NCBI GenBank assembly: GCA_963966185.1
Contig: CAWZYM010000340.1
Span: forward strand, 301,001 to 365,000
Length of the DNA: 64,000 nucleotides
Direction: 5' to 3'
Origin: Rhabditoides inermis
Taxonomy: Eukaryota; Nematoda; Chromadorea; Rhabditida; Rhabditidae
Program-made: the position numbers and the translations under genes
Shown: in pieces, positions 1 to 10,200 of the stretch
Layout of the letters: every line of letters begins with the position of its first letter
Position numbering within the stretch: position 1 is the first letter of the stretch
The notes under the pieces: model-generated
Seen by the model: only the letters and a program-made list of their open reading frames with translations
Told to the model about the DNA's origin: nothing
Database searches by the model: none

Positions 1-3000
1 GCCATCAAAAACAGATGCTGACTATCAAAAACAGATGCTGACTATCAAAAACAGATGCTGACTATCAAAAACAGATGCTGGACAGCCAAAACAGATGCTG
101 GCCCTCCAAAACAGATGCTGGACTTCCAAAACTGATGCTGACTATCAAAAACAGATGCTGGCCATTCAAAACAGATGCTGAATATCGAAAACATATGTTG
201 GCCATCCAAAACTCATGCTGGCCATCAAAAACAGATGCTGACTATCAAAAACAGATGCTGACTATCAAAAACAGATGCTGATTATCAAAAACAGATGCTG
301 GCCATCAAAAACAGATGCTGACTATCAAAAACAGATGCTGACTATCAAAAACAGATGCTGGTCATCAAAAACAGATGCTGACTATCGAAAACAGATGTTG
401 GCCATCCAAAAATCACTGGGGCCATCAAAAACATATGCTGACTATCAAAAACAGATGCTGACTATCAAAAACAGATGCTGGCCATCGAAAACAGATGCTG
501 GCTATCGAAAACAGATGTTGGCCATCCAAAAATCACTGTGGCCATCAAAAAAAGATGCTGACTATCAAAAACAGATGCTGACTATCAAAAACAGATGTTG
601 ACTATCAAAAACAGATGCTGACTATCAAAAACAGATGCTGGTCATCGAAAACAGATGCTGACTATCGAAAATAGATTTTGGCCATCCAAAAATCACTGTG
701 GCCATCAAAAAAAGATGCTGACTATCGAAAACAGATGCTGACTATCAAAAACAGATGCTGATTATGAAAAAACAGATGCTGGCCATCAAAAACAGATGCT
801 GACTATCAAAAACAGATGCTGACTATCAAAAACAGATGCTGACTATCAAAAACAGATGTTGGACAGCCAAAACAGATGCTGGCCCTCCAAAACAAATGCT
901 GGACTTCCAAAACTGATGCTGAATATCGAAAACAGATGCTGGACTTCCAAAACTGATGCTGACTATCAAAAACAGATGCTGGCCATTCAAAACAGATGCT
1001 GAATATCGAAAACATATGTTGGCCGTCCAAAACTCATGCTGGCCATCAAAAACAGATGCTGACTATCAAAAACAGATGCTGAATATCGAAAACAGATGTT
1101 GGCCATCCAAAACTCATGCTGCCCATCAAAAACAGATGCTGACTACCAAAAACAGATGCTGACTATCAAAAACAGATGCTGACTATCAAAAACAGATGCT
1201 GATTATGAAAAACAGATGCTGGCCATCGGAAACAGATGCTGGCCCTCCAAAACAGATGCTGGACTTCCAAAACTGATGCTGACTATCGAAAACAGATGCT
1301 GGCTATCCAAAACAGATGCTGAATATCGAAAACAGATGTTGGCCATCCAAAACTCATGCTGGCCATCAAAAACAGATGCTGATTATCGAAAACAGATGCT
1401 GACTATCAAAAACAGATGCTGATTATGAAAAACAGATGCTGGCCATCGGAAACAGATGCTGGCCCTCCAAAACAGATGCTGGACTTCCAAAACTGATGCT
1501 GACTATCGAAAACAGATGCTGGCCATCCAAAACAGATGCTGAATATCGAAAACAGATGTTGGCCATCCAAAACTCATGCTGGCCATCAAAAACAGATGCT
1601 GACTATCAAAAACAGATGATGACTATCAAAAACAGATGCTGACTATCAAAAACAGATGCTGGACAGCCAAAACAGATGCTGGCCCTCCAAAACAGATGCT
1701 GGACTTCCAAAACTGATGCTGACTATCAAAAACAGATGCTGGCCATTCAAAACAGATGCTGAATATCGAAAACATATGTTGGCCATCCAAAACTCATGCT
1801 GGCCATCAAAAACAGATGCTGACTATCAAAAACAGATGCTGACTATCAAAAACAGATGCTGATTATCAAAAACAGATGCTGGCCATCAAAAACAGATGCT
1901 GACTATCAAAAACAGATGCTGACTATCAAAAACAGATGCTGGTCATCAAAAACAGATGCTGACTATCGAAAACAGATGTTGGCCATCCAAAAATCACTGG
2001 GGCCATCAAAAACATATGCTGACTATCAAAAACAGATGCTGACTATCAAAAACAGATGCTGGCCATCGAAGACAGATGCTGGCTATCGAAAACAGATGTT
2101 GGCCATCCAAAAATCACTGTGGCCATCAAAAAAAGATGCTGACTATCAAAAACAGATGCTGACTATCAAAAACAGATGTTGACTATCAAAAACAGATGCT
2201 GACTATCAAAAACAGATGCTGGTCATCGAAAACAGATGCTGACTATCGAAAATGGATGTTGGCCATCCAAAAATCACTGTGGCCATCAAAAAAAAGATGC
2301 TGACTATCGAAAACAGATGCTGACTATCAAAAACAGATGCTGATTATGAAAAAACAGATGCTGGCTATCAAAAACAGATGCTGACTATCAAAAACAGATG
2401 CTGACTATCAAAAACAGATGTTGGACAGCCAAAACAGATGCTGGCCCTCCAAAACAAATGCTGGACTTCCAAAACTGATGCTGAATATCGAAAACAGATG
2501 TTGGCCGTCCAAAACTCATGCTGGCCATCAAAAACAGATGCTGACTATCAAAAACAGATGCTGAATATCGAAAACAGATGTTGGCCATCCAAAACTCATG
2601 CTGGCCATCAAAAACAGATGCTGACTACCAAAAACAGATGCTGACTATCAAAAACAGATGCTGACTATCAAAAACAGATGCTGATTATGAAAAACAGATG
2701 CTGGCCATCGGAAACAGATGCTGGCCCTCCAAAACAGATGCTGGACTTCCAAAACTGATGCTGACTATCGAAACAGATGCTGGCCATCCAAAACAGATGC
2801 TGATTATGAAAAACAGATGCTGGCCATCGGAAACAGATGCTGGCCCTCCAAAACAGATGCTGGACTTCCAAAACTGATGCTGACTATCGAAAACAGATGC
2901 TGGCTATCCAAAACAGATGCTGAATATCGAAAACAGATGTTGGCCATCCAAAACTCATGCTGGCCATCAAAAACAGATGCTGACTATCGAAAACAGATGC

Positions 3001-3215
3001 TGAATATCACAAACAGATGCTGATTATGAAAAACAGATGCTGGCCATCGGAAACAGATGCTGGCCCTCCAAAACAGATGCTGGACTTCCAAAACTGATGC
3101 TGACTATCGAAAACAGATGCTGGCCATCCAAAACAGATGCTGAATATCGAAAACAGATGTTGGCCATCCAAAACTCATGCTGGCCATCAAAAACAGATGC
3201 TGACTATCAAAAACA
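1..3215 (+). repeat. 1.58-kb tandem duplication within the satellite
   Basis: Bases 1-1581 recur from 1582 with an offset of 1581 bp: the same order of monomer variants at 75-601 reappears at 1656-2182, including two rare AAAATCACTGGGG/AAAATCACTGTGG monomers. The second copy carries indels. It lacks roughly 100 bp relative to 900-1010 and gains monomers near 2770-2890. It runs to about 3215, just before the unusual insert at 3222. Inside it, an 11-monomer (220-bp) unit starting with ATTATGAAAAACAG is itself tandem at 1201-1420 and 1421-1640. Confidence 0.8.
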
Positions 3216-3221
3216 GATGCT

Positions 3222-3263
3222 TGGTAATTGTGGTAAATGTGGTAATTGTGCTAGTGGTAATTG
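3222..3263 (+). repeat. Short decayed 9-bp repeat (TGGTAATTG)n
   Basis: Four units of TGGTAATTG or TGGTAAATG, with a 6-bp TGCTAG between the third and fourth, break the 20-bp array. The unit resembles CGTGGTAAG, the reverse complement of the CTTACCACG minisatellite found later (GTGGTAA is shared), but lies in the opposite orientation relative to the surrounding monomers. It may be a relic or an independent origin of a similar repeat. The similarity is visible; common descent is inferred. Confidence 0.75.
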
Positions 3264-3680
3264 TGGCCGTCCAAAACAGATGCTGGACTTTCAAAAACAT
3301 ATGCTGGCCATCAAAACCAGATGCTGGCTATCCAAAACAGAAGCTGGCCACCCAAAAGAGATGCTGACTATCAAAAACAGATGCTGATTATCAAAAACAG
3401 ATGCTGGAGAGCCAAAACAGATGCTGGCTTTCCAAAACTGATGCTGACTATCGAAAACAGATGCTGGCCATCCAAAACAGATGCTGACTATCGAAAACAG
3501 ATGTTGACCACTGAAAACTCATGCTGGCCATTAAAAACAGATGCTGACTATCAAAAACAGATGCTGACTATCAAAAACAGATGTTGGCCATCCAAAACTC
3601 ATGCTGGCCATCAAAAACAGATGCTGACTATCAAAAACAGATGCTGATTATCAAAAACAGATGCTGGCCATCGAAAACAG

Positions 3681-4710
3681 ATGCTGACTAATGAAAACAG
3701 ATGTTGGCCATCTAAAACTGGCCATCAAAAACAGATGCTGACTATCAAAAACAGATGCTGGTTATCAAAAACAGATGCTGGCCATCGAAAACAGTTGCTG
3801 ACTATCAAAAACATATGCTGGTCATCAAAACCAGATGCTGGCTATCCAAAACAGAAGCTGGCCACCCAAAAGAGATGCTGACTATCAAAAACAGATGCTG
3901 ATTATCAAAAACAGATGCTGGAGAGCCAAAACAGATGCTGGCTTTCCAAAACTGATGCTGACTATCAAAAACAGATGCTGGCCATCCAAAACAGAAGCTG
4001 ACTATCGAAAACAGATGTTGGCCATCCAAAACTCATGCTGGCTATCAAAAACAGATGCTGACTATCAAAAACAGATGCTGACTATCAAAAACAGATGCTG
4101 ACCATCAAAAACAGATGTTGGCTTTCCGAAACAGTTGCTGGCCACCCAAAACAGATGCTGGCTATCAAAAACAGATGCTGGCTATCCAAAAAAGATGCTG
4201 GACATCCAAAACAGATGTTGGCCATCCAAATTTCATGCTGGCCATCAAAAACAGATGCTGACTATCAAAAACAGATGCTGATTATCAAAACAGATGCTGG
4301 CCATCGAAAACAGATGCTGACTATTGAAAACAGATGTTGGCCACTGAAAACTCATGCTGGCCATTAAAAACAGATGCTGACTATCAAAAACAGATGCTGA
4401 TTATCAAAAACAGATGCTGGCCATCGAAAACAGATGCTGATTATCAAAAACAGATGCTGATTATCAAAACAGATGCTGGCCATCGAAAACAGATGCTGAC
4501 TATTGAAAACAGATGTTGGCCACTGAAAACTCATGCTGGCCATCAAAAACAGATGCTGACTATCAAAAACAGATGCTGATTATCAAAAACAGATGCTGGC
4601 CATCGAAAACAGATGCTGACTAATGAAAACAGATGTTGGCCATCTAAAACTGGCCATCAAAAACAGATGCTGACTATCAAAAACAGATGCTGGTTATCAA
4701 AAACAGATGC
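3681..4710 (+). repeat. About 0.93-kb duplicated satellite segment
   Basis: A segment marked by an ACTAATGAAAACAG monomer followed by CCATCTAAAACTGGCC occurs near 3681-3778 and again near 4613-4710. Both share a monomer shortened by the same internal deletion. A related but undeleted version is at 8730-8936, where CTCATGCTGG is present between AAAACT and CC. The segment at 3835-4367 also matches 8890-9395 (offset 5055 bp), so the satellite on the two sides of the island shares duplicated material. Confidence 0.65.
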
Positions 4711-4760
4711 TGACTATCAAAAACAGATGTTGGCCATCCAAAACTCATGCTGGCCATCGA

Positions 4761-4798
4761 CTAGCGCTCCGGCGCGCTGTCGCGCGCCTCCGCACTAG
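4761..4798 (-). other. GC-rich hairpin at the 3' end of the Helitron-like element
   Basis: A 38-bp imperfect palindrome begins and ends with CTAG. The inner stem is GGCGCGC (4771-4777) with GCGCGCC (4782-4788), around a 4-nt loop. On the minus strand the stem is followed by GGAGCGCTAG and then satellite. This is the geometry expected of a Helitron termination hairpin, and its base composition contrasts sharply with the 35% GC array it abuts. Confidence 0.8.
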
Positions 4799-5027
4799 GT
4801 ATACAAGAATAGAAAAATAGAAGTATAGTTGATTTTTGCGTAGAAACATGTATCTTTTTCATCTCTATCCTACTTTCTTTCTCTGTTTTCTTTATCATTT
4901 TCTCTATTTTCAACTCATTTACTTCCTCTTCCTCCATCTCTCTCCCCCTACCTTTCTCCCTCTCTCTCTCCCCACTCCCTCCCTCTCCCTCCGTCTCTCT
5001 CTTTCTTTCTTTTTCTTTTGTCTCTCG

Positions 5028-5107
<80 letters not shown>
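4799..5107 (+). repeat. Polypyrimidine tract with C10 and (CT)n
   Basis: After about 50 bp of AT-rich sequence, bases 4853-5107 are almost pure pyrimidine on the + strand. The tract contains degenerate TTTCT/CCCT stretches, a run of ten C at 5028-5037, then (CT)n with two TTTCT interruptions from 5038 to 5107. Open frames of Leu/Ser/Phe (+) or Glu/Arg (-) residues here are low-complexity artefacts. Mirror-symmetric homopurine/homopyrimidine tracts of this kind can form triplex (H-) DNA. Confidence 0.9.
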
Positions 5108-5111
<4 letters not shown>

Positions 5112-5293
5112 ATTATCACGTCTCCGCAGCGGTGACAACAACTTTCTAAACAACTTTCTAGAGACAGTACTATGGTATATTCTGTCTACTCTTCTACACT
5201 TCTACTCTCACGTCTGCGGTAGTCACTGCAAATTACGAGACACAGTTATTTCTACTTTCGCTCCTATATCCTCCTCTTCCTCCTCTCCCTCCT

Positions 5294-5296
<3 letters not shown>

Positions 5297-5335
<39 letters not shown>
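5297..5335 (+). repeat. (CT)n microsatellite
   Basis: An uninterrupted CT dinucleotide run inside the 64-bp minisatellite. It is followed by TCGTCTATTCTCAC, the same context as after the CT tract ending at 5107. Confidence 0.95.
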
Positions 5336-5339
<4 letters not shown>

Positions 5340-5749
5340 ATTCTCACTTCTCCGCAGCGGTGACAACAACTTTCTAGAGACAGTAATATATTCAATTCTG
5401 TCTACTGTCATGTCTCCGCTGCGGTCACAACAATTTTCTAGAGACAGTACTATGCTTTTTTCTATCTACTGTCACGTCTTCGCTGCGGTGACAGTAACTT
5501 TTAAGAGACAGTACTATGCTCTCACTTGCTTACTGTAACGTATCCGCTGCGGTCACCACAACTTTCTGAATACAGTACTACGGTATGTTTTGTTTACTGT
5601 CATGTCTCCGTGGCGGTGACAACAATTTACCTGAGACACCACTATGTTTTTTTCTGTCTACTCACCTCTCGTCTACTCTTCTACTCCCACGTCTGCAGTA
5701 GTCACTCCGACTTTCGAGAGACAGTTACATATGTACGTCTACTCTACCT

Positions 5750-5816
5750 TCTCTCTCTCTCTCTCCCCCTCTCTCTCTCTCTCTCTCTCTCTTTCTCACT
5801 CTCTTTCTCTATCTCG
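5750..5816 (+). repeat. (CT)n microsatellite, interrupted
   Basis: A CT-rich run with CCCC and TTTCT interruptions inside the 64-bp minisatellite. It is followed by TCGTCTACTTTCAC. This is the third CT tract at the equivalent position of a minisatellite unit. Confidence 0.93.
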
Positions 5817-5965
5817 TCTACTTTCACTTATCCGCTGCGGTGACAACAAAGATCTAGATACAGTACATACTATGCTCTCTTCTGTCTACTGTCACGTATC
5901 TGCTGTGCGGTGATAACAACTTTTTACAGACAGTACCAATCTCTTCTGTCTACTCTCACGTCTTA

Positions 5966-6530
5966 AAATATAATTCGACCGCCTGTGCTTGCCAAATGAC
6001 ATGTAAGGTGTTGTCACCGCCACTCGATTCTCACCTCACCTCACTTCCTTTTGTCACTGTACACATCGAAAAAGAGGAATTTCAGTCTGAATAGGAATTA
6101 CAGTCTGAATAAGTGTTGTACCCAAAAACCTATTTTCAACAAACAAAAAGTAAGCAGTCCATATTTCCAAATTACATATACAATGACTCTGTTGATGCCA
6201 CGACTGGAAGAAAATACGCCTGCTGGCGCGCCCAAACACGTTGTGCGCATGTTTGAAGTAGTTGAATAGAGATTGAAGTTGGTTTGATCTTCACAAACAA
6301 AACATTATCTATTGACTGAACTCGACTTGAAACACTTTTATTGTCTTTTCCAGCCTTCAATATTTCGTTCATCATACGTTATTCGTTGAAGCCAGAAATT
6401 TTGTCTTTTTTAAACAGAATCAGTCCATTATTGTTTTATTTACACATGTTTATATCGTTAAAAAATACATCACTGTGTAGATATGGGTCAGTAATTGCGA
6501 GTGCCAACTATTCGATATCGATCTGTTGAC
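5966..6530. other. AT-rich sequence without recognisable genes
   Basis: Unique-looking sequence inside the island. The longest open frames, 60-72 codons on either strand between 6051 and 6375, overlap one another and have no recognisable domain or initiation context. The only structure seen is the 18-bp tandem duplication at 6076-6111. I see no gene. Confidence 0.6.
6076..6111 (+). repeat. 18-bp tandem duplication
   Basis: GGAATTTCAGTCTGAATA is followed directly by GGAATTACAGTCTGAATA, two units with one or two differences. Confidence 0.9.
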
Positions 6531-6586
6531 CTCGCGGCTGGTAGCGAGCAAGTAGGAGGGCGCGACTCCAGCAAGTAACGCGCGCT
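6531..6586. other. GC-rich patch with hairpin and direct repeats
   Basis: CTCGC (6531-6535) pairs with GCGAG (6544-6548) across an 8-nt loop. AGCAAGTA is repeated at 6547-6554 and 6570-6577, and a CGCGCGC patch ends the stretch. It stands out from the AT-rich island. It may mark an internal boundary, such as a second element end or a subterminal structure, but no complete terminus can be assigned. Confidence 0.5.
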
Positions 6587-7100
6587 CAAAAATTGTTTAA
6601 TACGGTATGAAGACGAAGTCCGATTAATCTGAAATTTTTACAGAAGGGCTTTTTGGCCTATAAAAGCTTAAGTTTACAAATTGGACACTCTATCTCGCCT
6701 GTACGAAAAGTCGATCATATTCGCCATATTTGGTGACTTTTCAAAGAAGAAAACCAGTTTCTATAATCTATTATACGTAATCTTTTTTCTATTAATTTTT
6801 TTTATAGAAATCGAAGATCATGAATTTTGGGTGCATTTTGGGTACATTCGCCTATTTGGGCATGAAGATGAGGTCACAGGCAGCTGGTATCGCGGCTATC
6901 GATTTTTTCTAGGTCGATTCACCTACCCTCCAAGTTTGGTTCTAATTGAAGTATTTTGAATTTTTTCTTCATAGTTAAGAGATTAGGTGATAACTATGAT
7001 CAGAAGATCGCTATTGACGAGATATTTGGAATTTTGCGTTCTCGGGTATTGAAGAAACTTTTCAGAAGAAATCAGCAAATAGGGTATACTTTGAAAAGAG
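6587..7100. other. AT-rich element body, no supported gene
   Basis: The longest frame is 92 codons at 6681-6959 (+), rich in Phe/Ile/Leu with no recognisable domain. A T-rich stretch near 6781-6805 and the surrounding composition look non-coding. I treat this as decayed mobile-element sequence rather than a gene. Confidence 0.55.
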
Positions 7101-7164
7101 ATAGCTCTCCGGAAAGAATGACAGACAGACACACACCATAGTAAATATTAGTCTAAAGGGGGGA
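7101..7164 (-). other. 5' terminus of the Helitron-like element
   Basis: Read on the minus strand, the element opens TCCCCCCTTTAGACTAATA, then ATTTACTATGG, then a TGTGTGTCTGTCTGTC-type stretch (7121-7138 on +). An early ACTAATATT motif close to a 5' TC is, from general knowledge, typical of many animal Helitron 5' ends. The satellite resumes at the T/T junction, in phase with the monomer cut at 4760. Confidence 0.55.
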
Positions 7165-7240
7165 AAACAGATGCTGACTATCAAAAACAGATGCTGATTA
7201 TCAAAAACAGATGCTGGCCATCGAAAACAGATGCTGACTA

Positions 7241-10200
7241 TTGAAAACAGATGTTGGCCATCCAAAACTCATGCTGGATAGCCAAAACAGATGCTGGCCG
7301 TCCAAAACAGATGCTGGACTTCCAAAACTGATGCTGACTATCAAAAACAGATGCTGGCCATCCAAAACAGATGCTGACTATCGAAAACAGATGTTGGCCA
7401 TCCAAAACTCATGCTGGCTATCAAAAACAGATGCTGACTATCAAAAACAGATGCTGACTATCAAAAACAGATGCTGACCATCAAAAACAGATGTTGGCTT
7501 TCCAAAACAGTTGCTGGCCACCCAAAACAGATGCTGGCTATCAAAAACAGATGCTGGCTATCCTAAAAAGATGCTGGACATCCAAAACAGATGTTGGCCA
7601 TCCAAATTTCATGCTGGCCATCGAAAACAGTTGCTGACTATCAAAAACAGATGCTGGACAGCCAAAACAGATGCTGGCCGTCCAAAACAGATGCTGGACT
7701 TCCAAAACTGATGCTGACTGTCAAAAACAGATGCTGGCCATCCAAAACAGATGCTGACTATCGAAAACAGATGTTGGCCATCCAAAACTCATGCTGGCTA
7801 TCAAAAACAGATGCTGACTATCAAAAACAGATGCTGACTATCAAAAACAGATGCTGACCATCAAAAACAGATGTTGGCTTTCCGAAACAGTTGCTGGCCA
7901 CCCAAAACAGATGCTGGCTATCAAAAACAGATGCTGGCTATCCAAAAAAGATGCTGGACATCCAAAACAGATGTTGGCCATCCAAATTTCATGCTGGCCA
8001 TCAAAAACAGATGCTGACTATCAAAAACAGATGCTGACTATCAAAAACAGATGCTGATTATCAAAACAGATGCTGGCCATCGAAAACAGATGCTGACTAT
8101 TGAAAACAGATGTTGGCCACTGAAAACTCATGCTGGCCATTAAAAACAGATGCTGACTATCAAAAACAGATGCTGACTATCAAAAACGGATGTTGGCCAT
8201 CCAAAACTCATGCTGGCCATCAAAAACAGATGCTGACTATCAAAAACAGATGCTGATTATCAAAAACAGATGCTGGCCATCGAAAACAGATGCTGACTAT
8301 TGAAAACAGATGTTGGCCATCCAAAACTCATGCTGGCCATCAAAAACAGATGCTGACTATCAAAAACAGATGCTGATTATCAAAAACAGATGCTGGCCAT
8401 CGAAAACAGATGCTGACTATCAAAAACAGATGCTGGACAGCCAAAACAGATGCTGGCCGTCCAAAACAGATGCTGGACTTCCAAAACTGATGCTGACTAT
8501 CGAAAACAGATGCTGGCCATCCAAAACAGATGCTGACTATCGAAAACAGATGTTGACCACTGAAAACTCATGCTGGCCATTAAAAACAGATGCTGACTAT
8601 CAAAAACAGATGCTGACTATCAAAAACAGATGTTGGCCATCCAAAACTCATGCTGGCCATCAAAAACAGATGCTGACTATCAAAAACAGATGCTGATTAT
8701 CAAAAACAGATGCTGGCCATCGAAAACAGATGCTGACTAATGAAAACAGATGTTGGCCATCTAAAACTCATGCTGGCCATCAAAAACAGATGCTGACTAT
8801 CAAAAACAGATGCTGGTTATCAAAAACAGATGCTGGCCATCGAAAACAGTTGCTGACTATCAAAAACATATGCTGGTCATCAAAACCAGATGCTGGCTAT
8901 CCAAAACAGAAGCTGGCCACCCAAAAGAGATGCTGACTATCAAAAACAGATGCTGATTATCAAAAACAGATGCTGGAGAGCCAAAACAGATGCTGGCTTT
9001 CCAAAACTGATGCTGACTATCAAAAACAGATGCTGGCCATCCAAAACAGAAGCTGACTATCGAAAACAGATGTTGGCCATCCAAAACTCATGCTGGCTAT
9101 CAAAAACAGATGCTGACTATCAAAAACAGATGCTGACTATCAAAAACAGATGCTGACCATCAAAAACAGATGTTGGCTTTCCGAAACAGTTGCTGGCCAC
9201 CCAAAACAGATGCTGGCTATCAAAAACAGATGCTGGCTATCCAAAAAAGATGCTGGACATCCAAAACAGATGTTGGCCATCCAAATTTCATGCTGGCCAT
9301 CAAAAACAGATGCTGACTATCAAAAACAGATGCTGATTATCAAAACAGATGCTGGCCATCGAAAACAGATGCTGACTATCAAAAACAGATGCTGATTATC
9401 AAAACAGATGCTGGCCATCGAAAACAGATGCTGACTATTGAAAACAGATGTTGGCCACTGAAAACTCATGCTGGCCATTAAAAACAGATGCTGACTATCA
9501 AAAACAGATGCTGACTATCAAAAACAGATGTTGGCCATCCAAAACTCATGCTGGCCATCAAAAACAGATGCTGACTATCAAAAACAGATGCTGATTATCA
9601 AAAACAGATGCTGGCCATCGAAAACAGATGCTGACTATTGAAAACAGATGTTGGCCATCCAAAACTCATGCTGGACAGCCAAAACAGATGCTGGCCGTCC
9701 AAAACAGATGCTGGACTTCCAAAACTGATGCTGACTATCAAAAACAGATGCTGGCCATCCAAAACAGATGCTGACTATCGAAAACAGATGTTGGCCATCC
9801 AAAACTCATGCTGGCTATCAAAAACAGATGCTGACTATCAAAAACAGATGCTGACTATCAAAAACAGATGCTGACCATCAAAAACAGATGTTGGCTTTCC
9901 AAAACAGTTGCTGGCCACCCAAAACAGATGCTGGCTATCAAAAACAGATGCTGGCTATCCTAAAAAGATGCTGGACATCCAAAACAGATGTTGGCCATCC
10001 AAATTTCATGCTGGCCATCGAAAACAGTTGCTGACTATCAAAAACAGATGCTGGACAGCCAAAACAGATGCTGGCCGTCCAAAACAGATGCTGGACTTCC
10101 AAAACTGATGCTGACTGTCAAAAACAGATGCTGGCCATCCAAAACAGATGCTGACTATCGAAAACAGATGTTGGCCATCCAAAACTCATGCTGGCTATCA

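Larger units (their letters stand above)
1..4760 (+). repeat. 20-bp satellite array, left segment
   Basis: Head-to-tail monomers of about 20 bp, consensus ACTATCAAAAACAGATGCTG. The first six bases vary most (ACTATC, ATTATC, GCCATC, GACAGC, GCCCTC, GACTTC, AATATC), while the AAAAC-AG-ATGCTG core is nearly constant. Occasional 19- or 21-bp monomers shift the phase, for example the extra A near 765-780. This segment is more mixed than the rest: it carries variants rare later on (GCCCTCC, AATATCG, GCCATCGG) and none of the long CTTACCACG blocks. It stops inside a monomer at 4760, where the island begins. Short open frames here are periodic shadows of the repeat and not genes. Confidence 0.97.
5108..5965 (+). 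repeat. 64-bp degenerate minisatellite
   Basis: About ten units resemble TCTACTGTCACGTCTCCGCT, followed by GCGGTGACAACAACTTTCT and AGAGACAGTACTATG. The GCTGCGG landmark falls at 5354, 5418, 5482, 5546 and 5610, an exact 64-bp spacing for five units. More diverged units lie near 5126, 5212, 5693, 5834 and 5902. Longer units have a CT tract inserted just before a CGTCTA...TCAC motif. Core minisatellites are common in non-autonomous Helentron-type elements, which fits the proposed host element. No gene is seen here. Confidence 0.85.
4761..7164 (-). mobile_element. Non-autonomous Helitron/Helentron-like element
   Basis: This 2.4-kb non-satellite island interrupts one monomer cleanly. Left flank GGCCATCG-A and right flank AAACAGATGCTG rebuild a normal GCCATCG-type monomer. 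On the minus strand the element starts TCCCCCCTTTAGACTAATA and ends GGAGCGCTAG. It sits between T and T (CTGTTT^TCGATGG) with no target-site duplication and no terminal inverted repeats. A GC-rich hairpin (GGCGCGC/GCGCGCC) lies 10 nt before the CTAG end. A 5' TC, a 3' CTRR with a nearby hairpin and no target duplication define Helitrons; T^T insertion and internal tandem repeats are described for Helentron-type elements. No Rep or helicase coding is visible, so the element would be non-autonomous. An unrelated chromosomal insert is the alternative. Confidence 0.65.

Noticed and set aside
4761..5153. Glu/Arg-rich (-) and Leu/Ser-rich (+) frames of about 100-130 codons
   Set aside because: Low-complexity translation of the polypyrimidine and CT tracts.
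6681..6959. 92-codon frame in the island
   Set aside because: No recognisable domain, AT-rich Phe/Ile/Leu composition and no supporting context; likely chance within decayed element sequence.
4761..7164. Cut-and-paste DNA transposon or LTR element
   Set aside because: The island ends are not inverted or direct repeats of each other, and no target-site duplication beyond a possible shared GA is present. The TC...CTAG ends with a hairpin fit a Helitron better.
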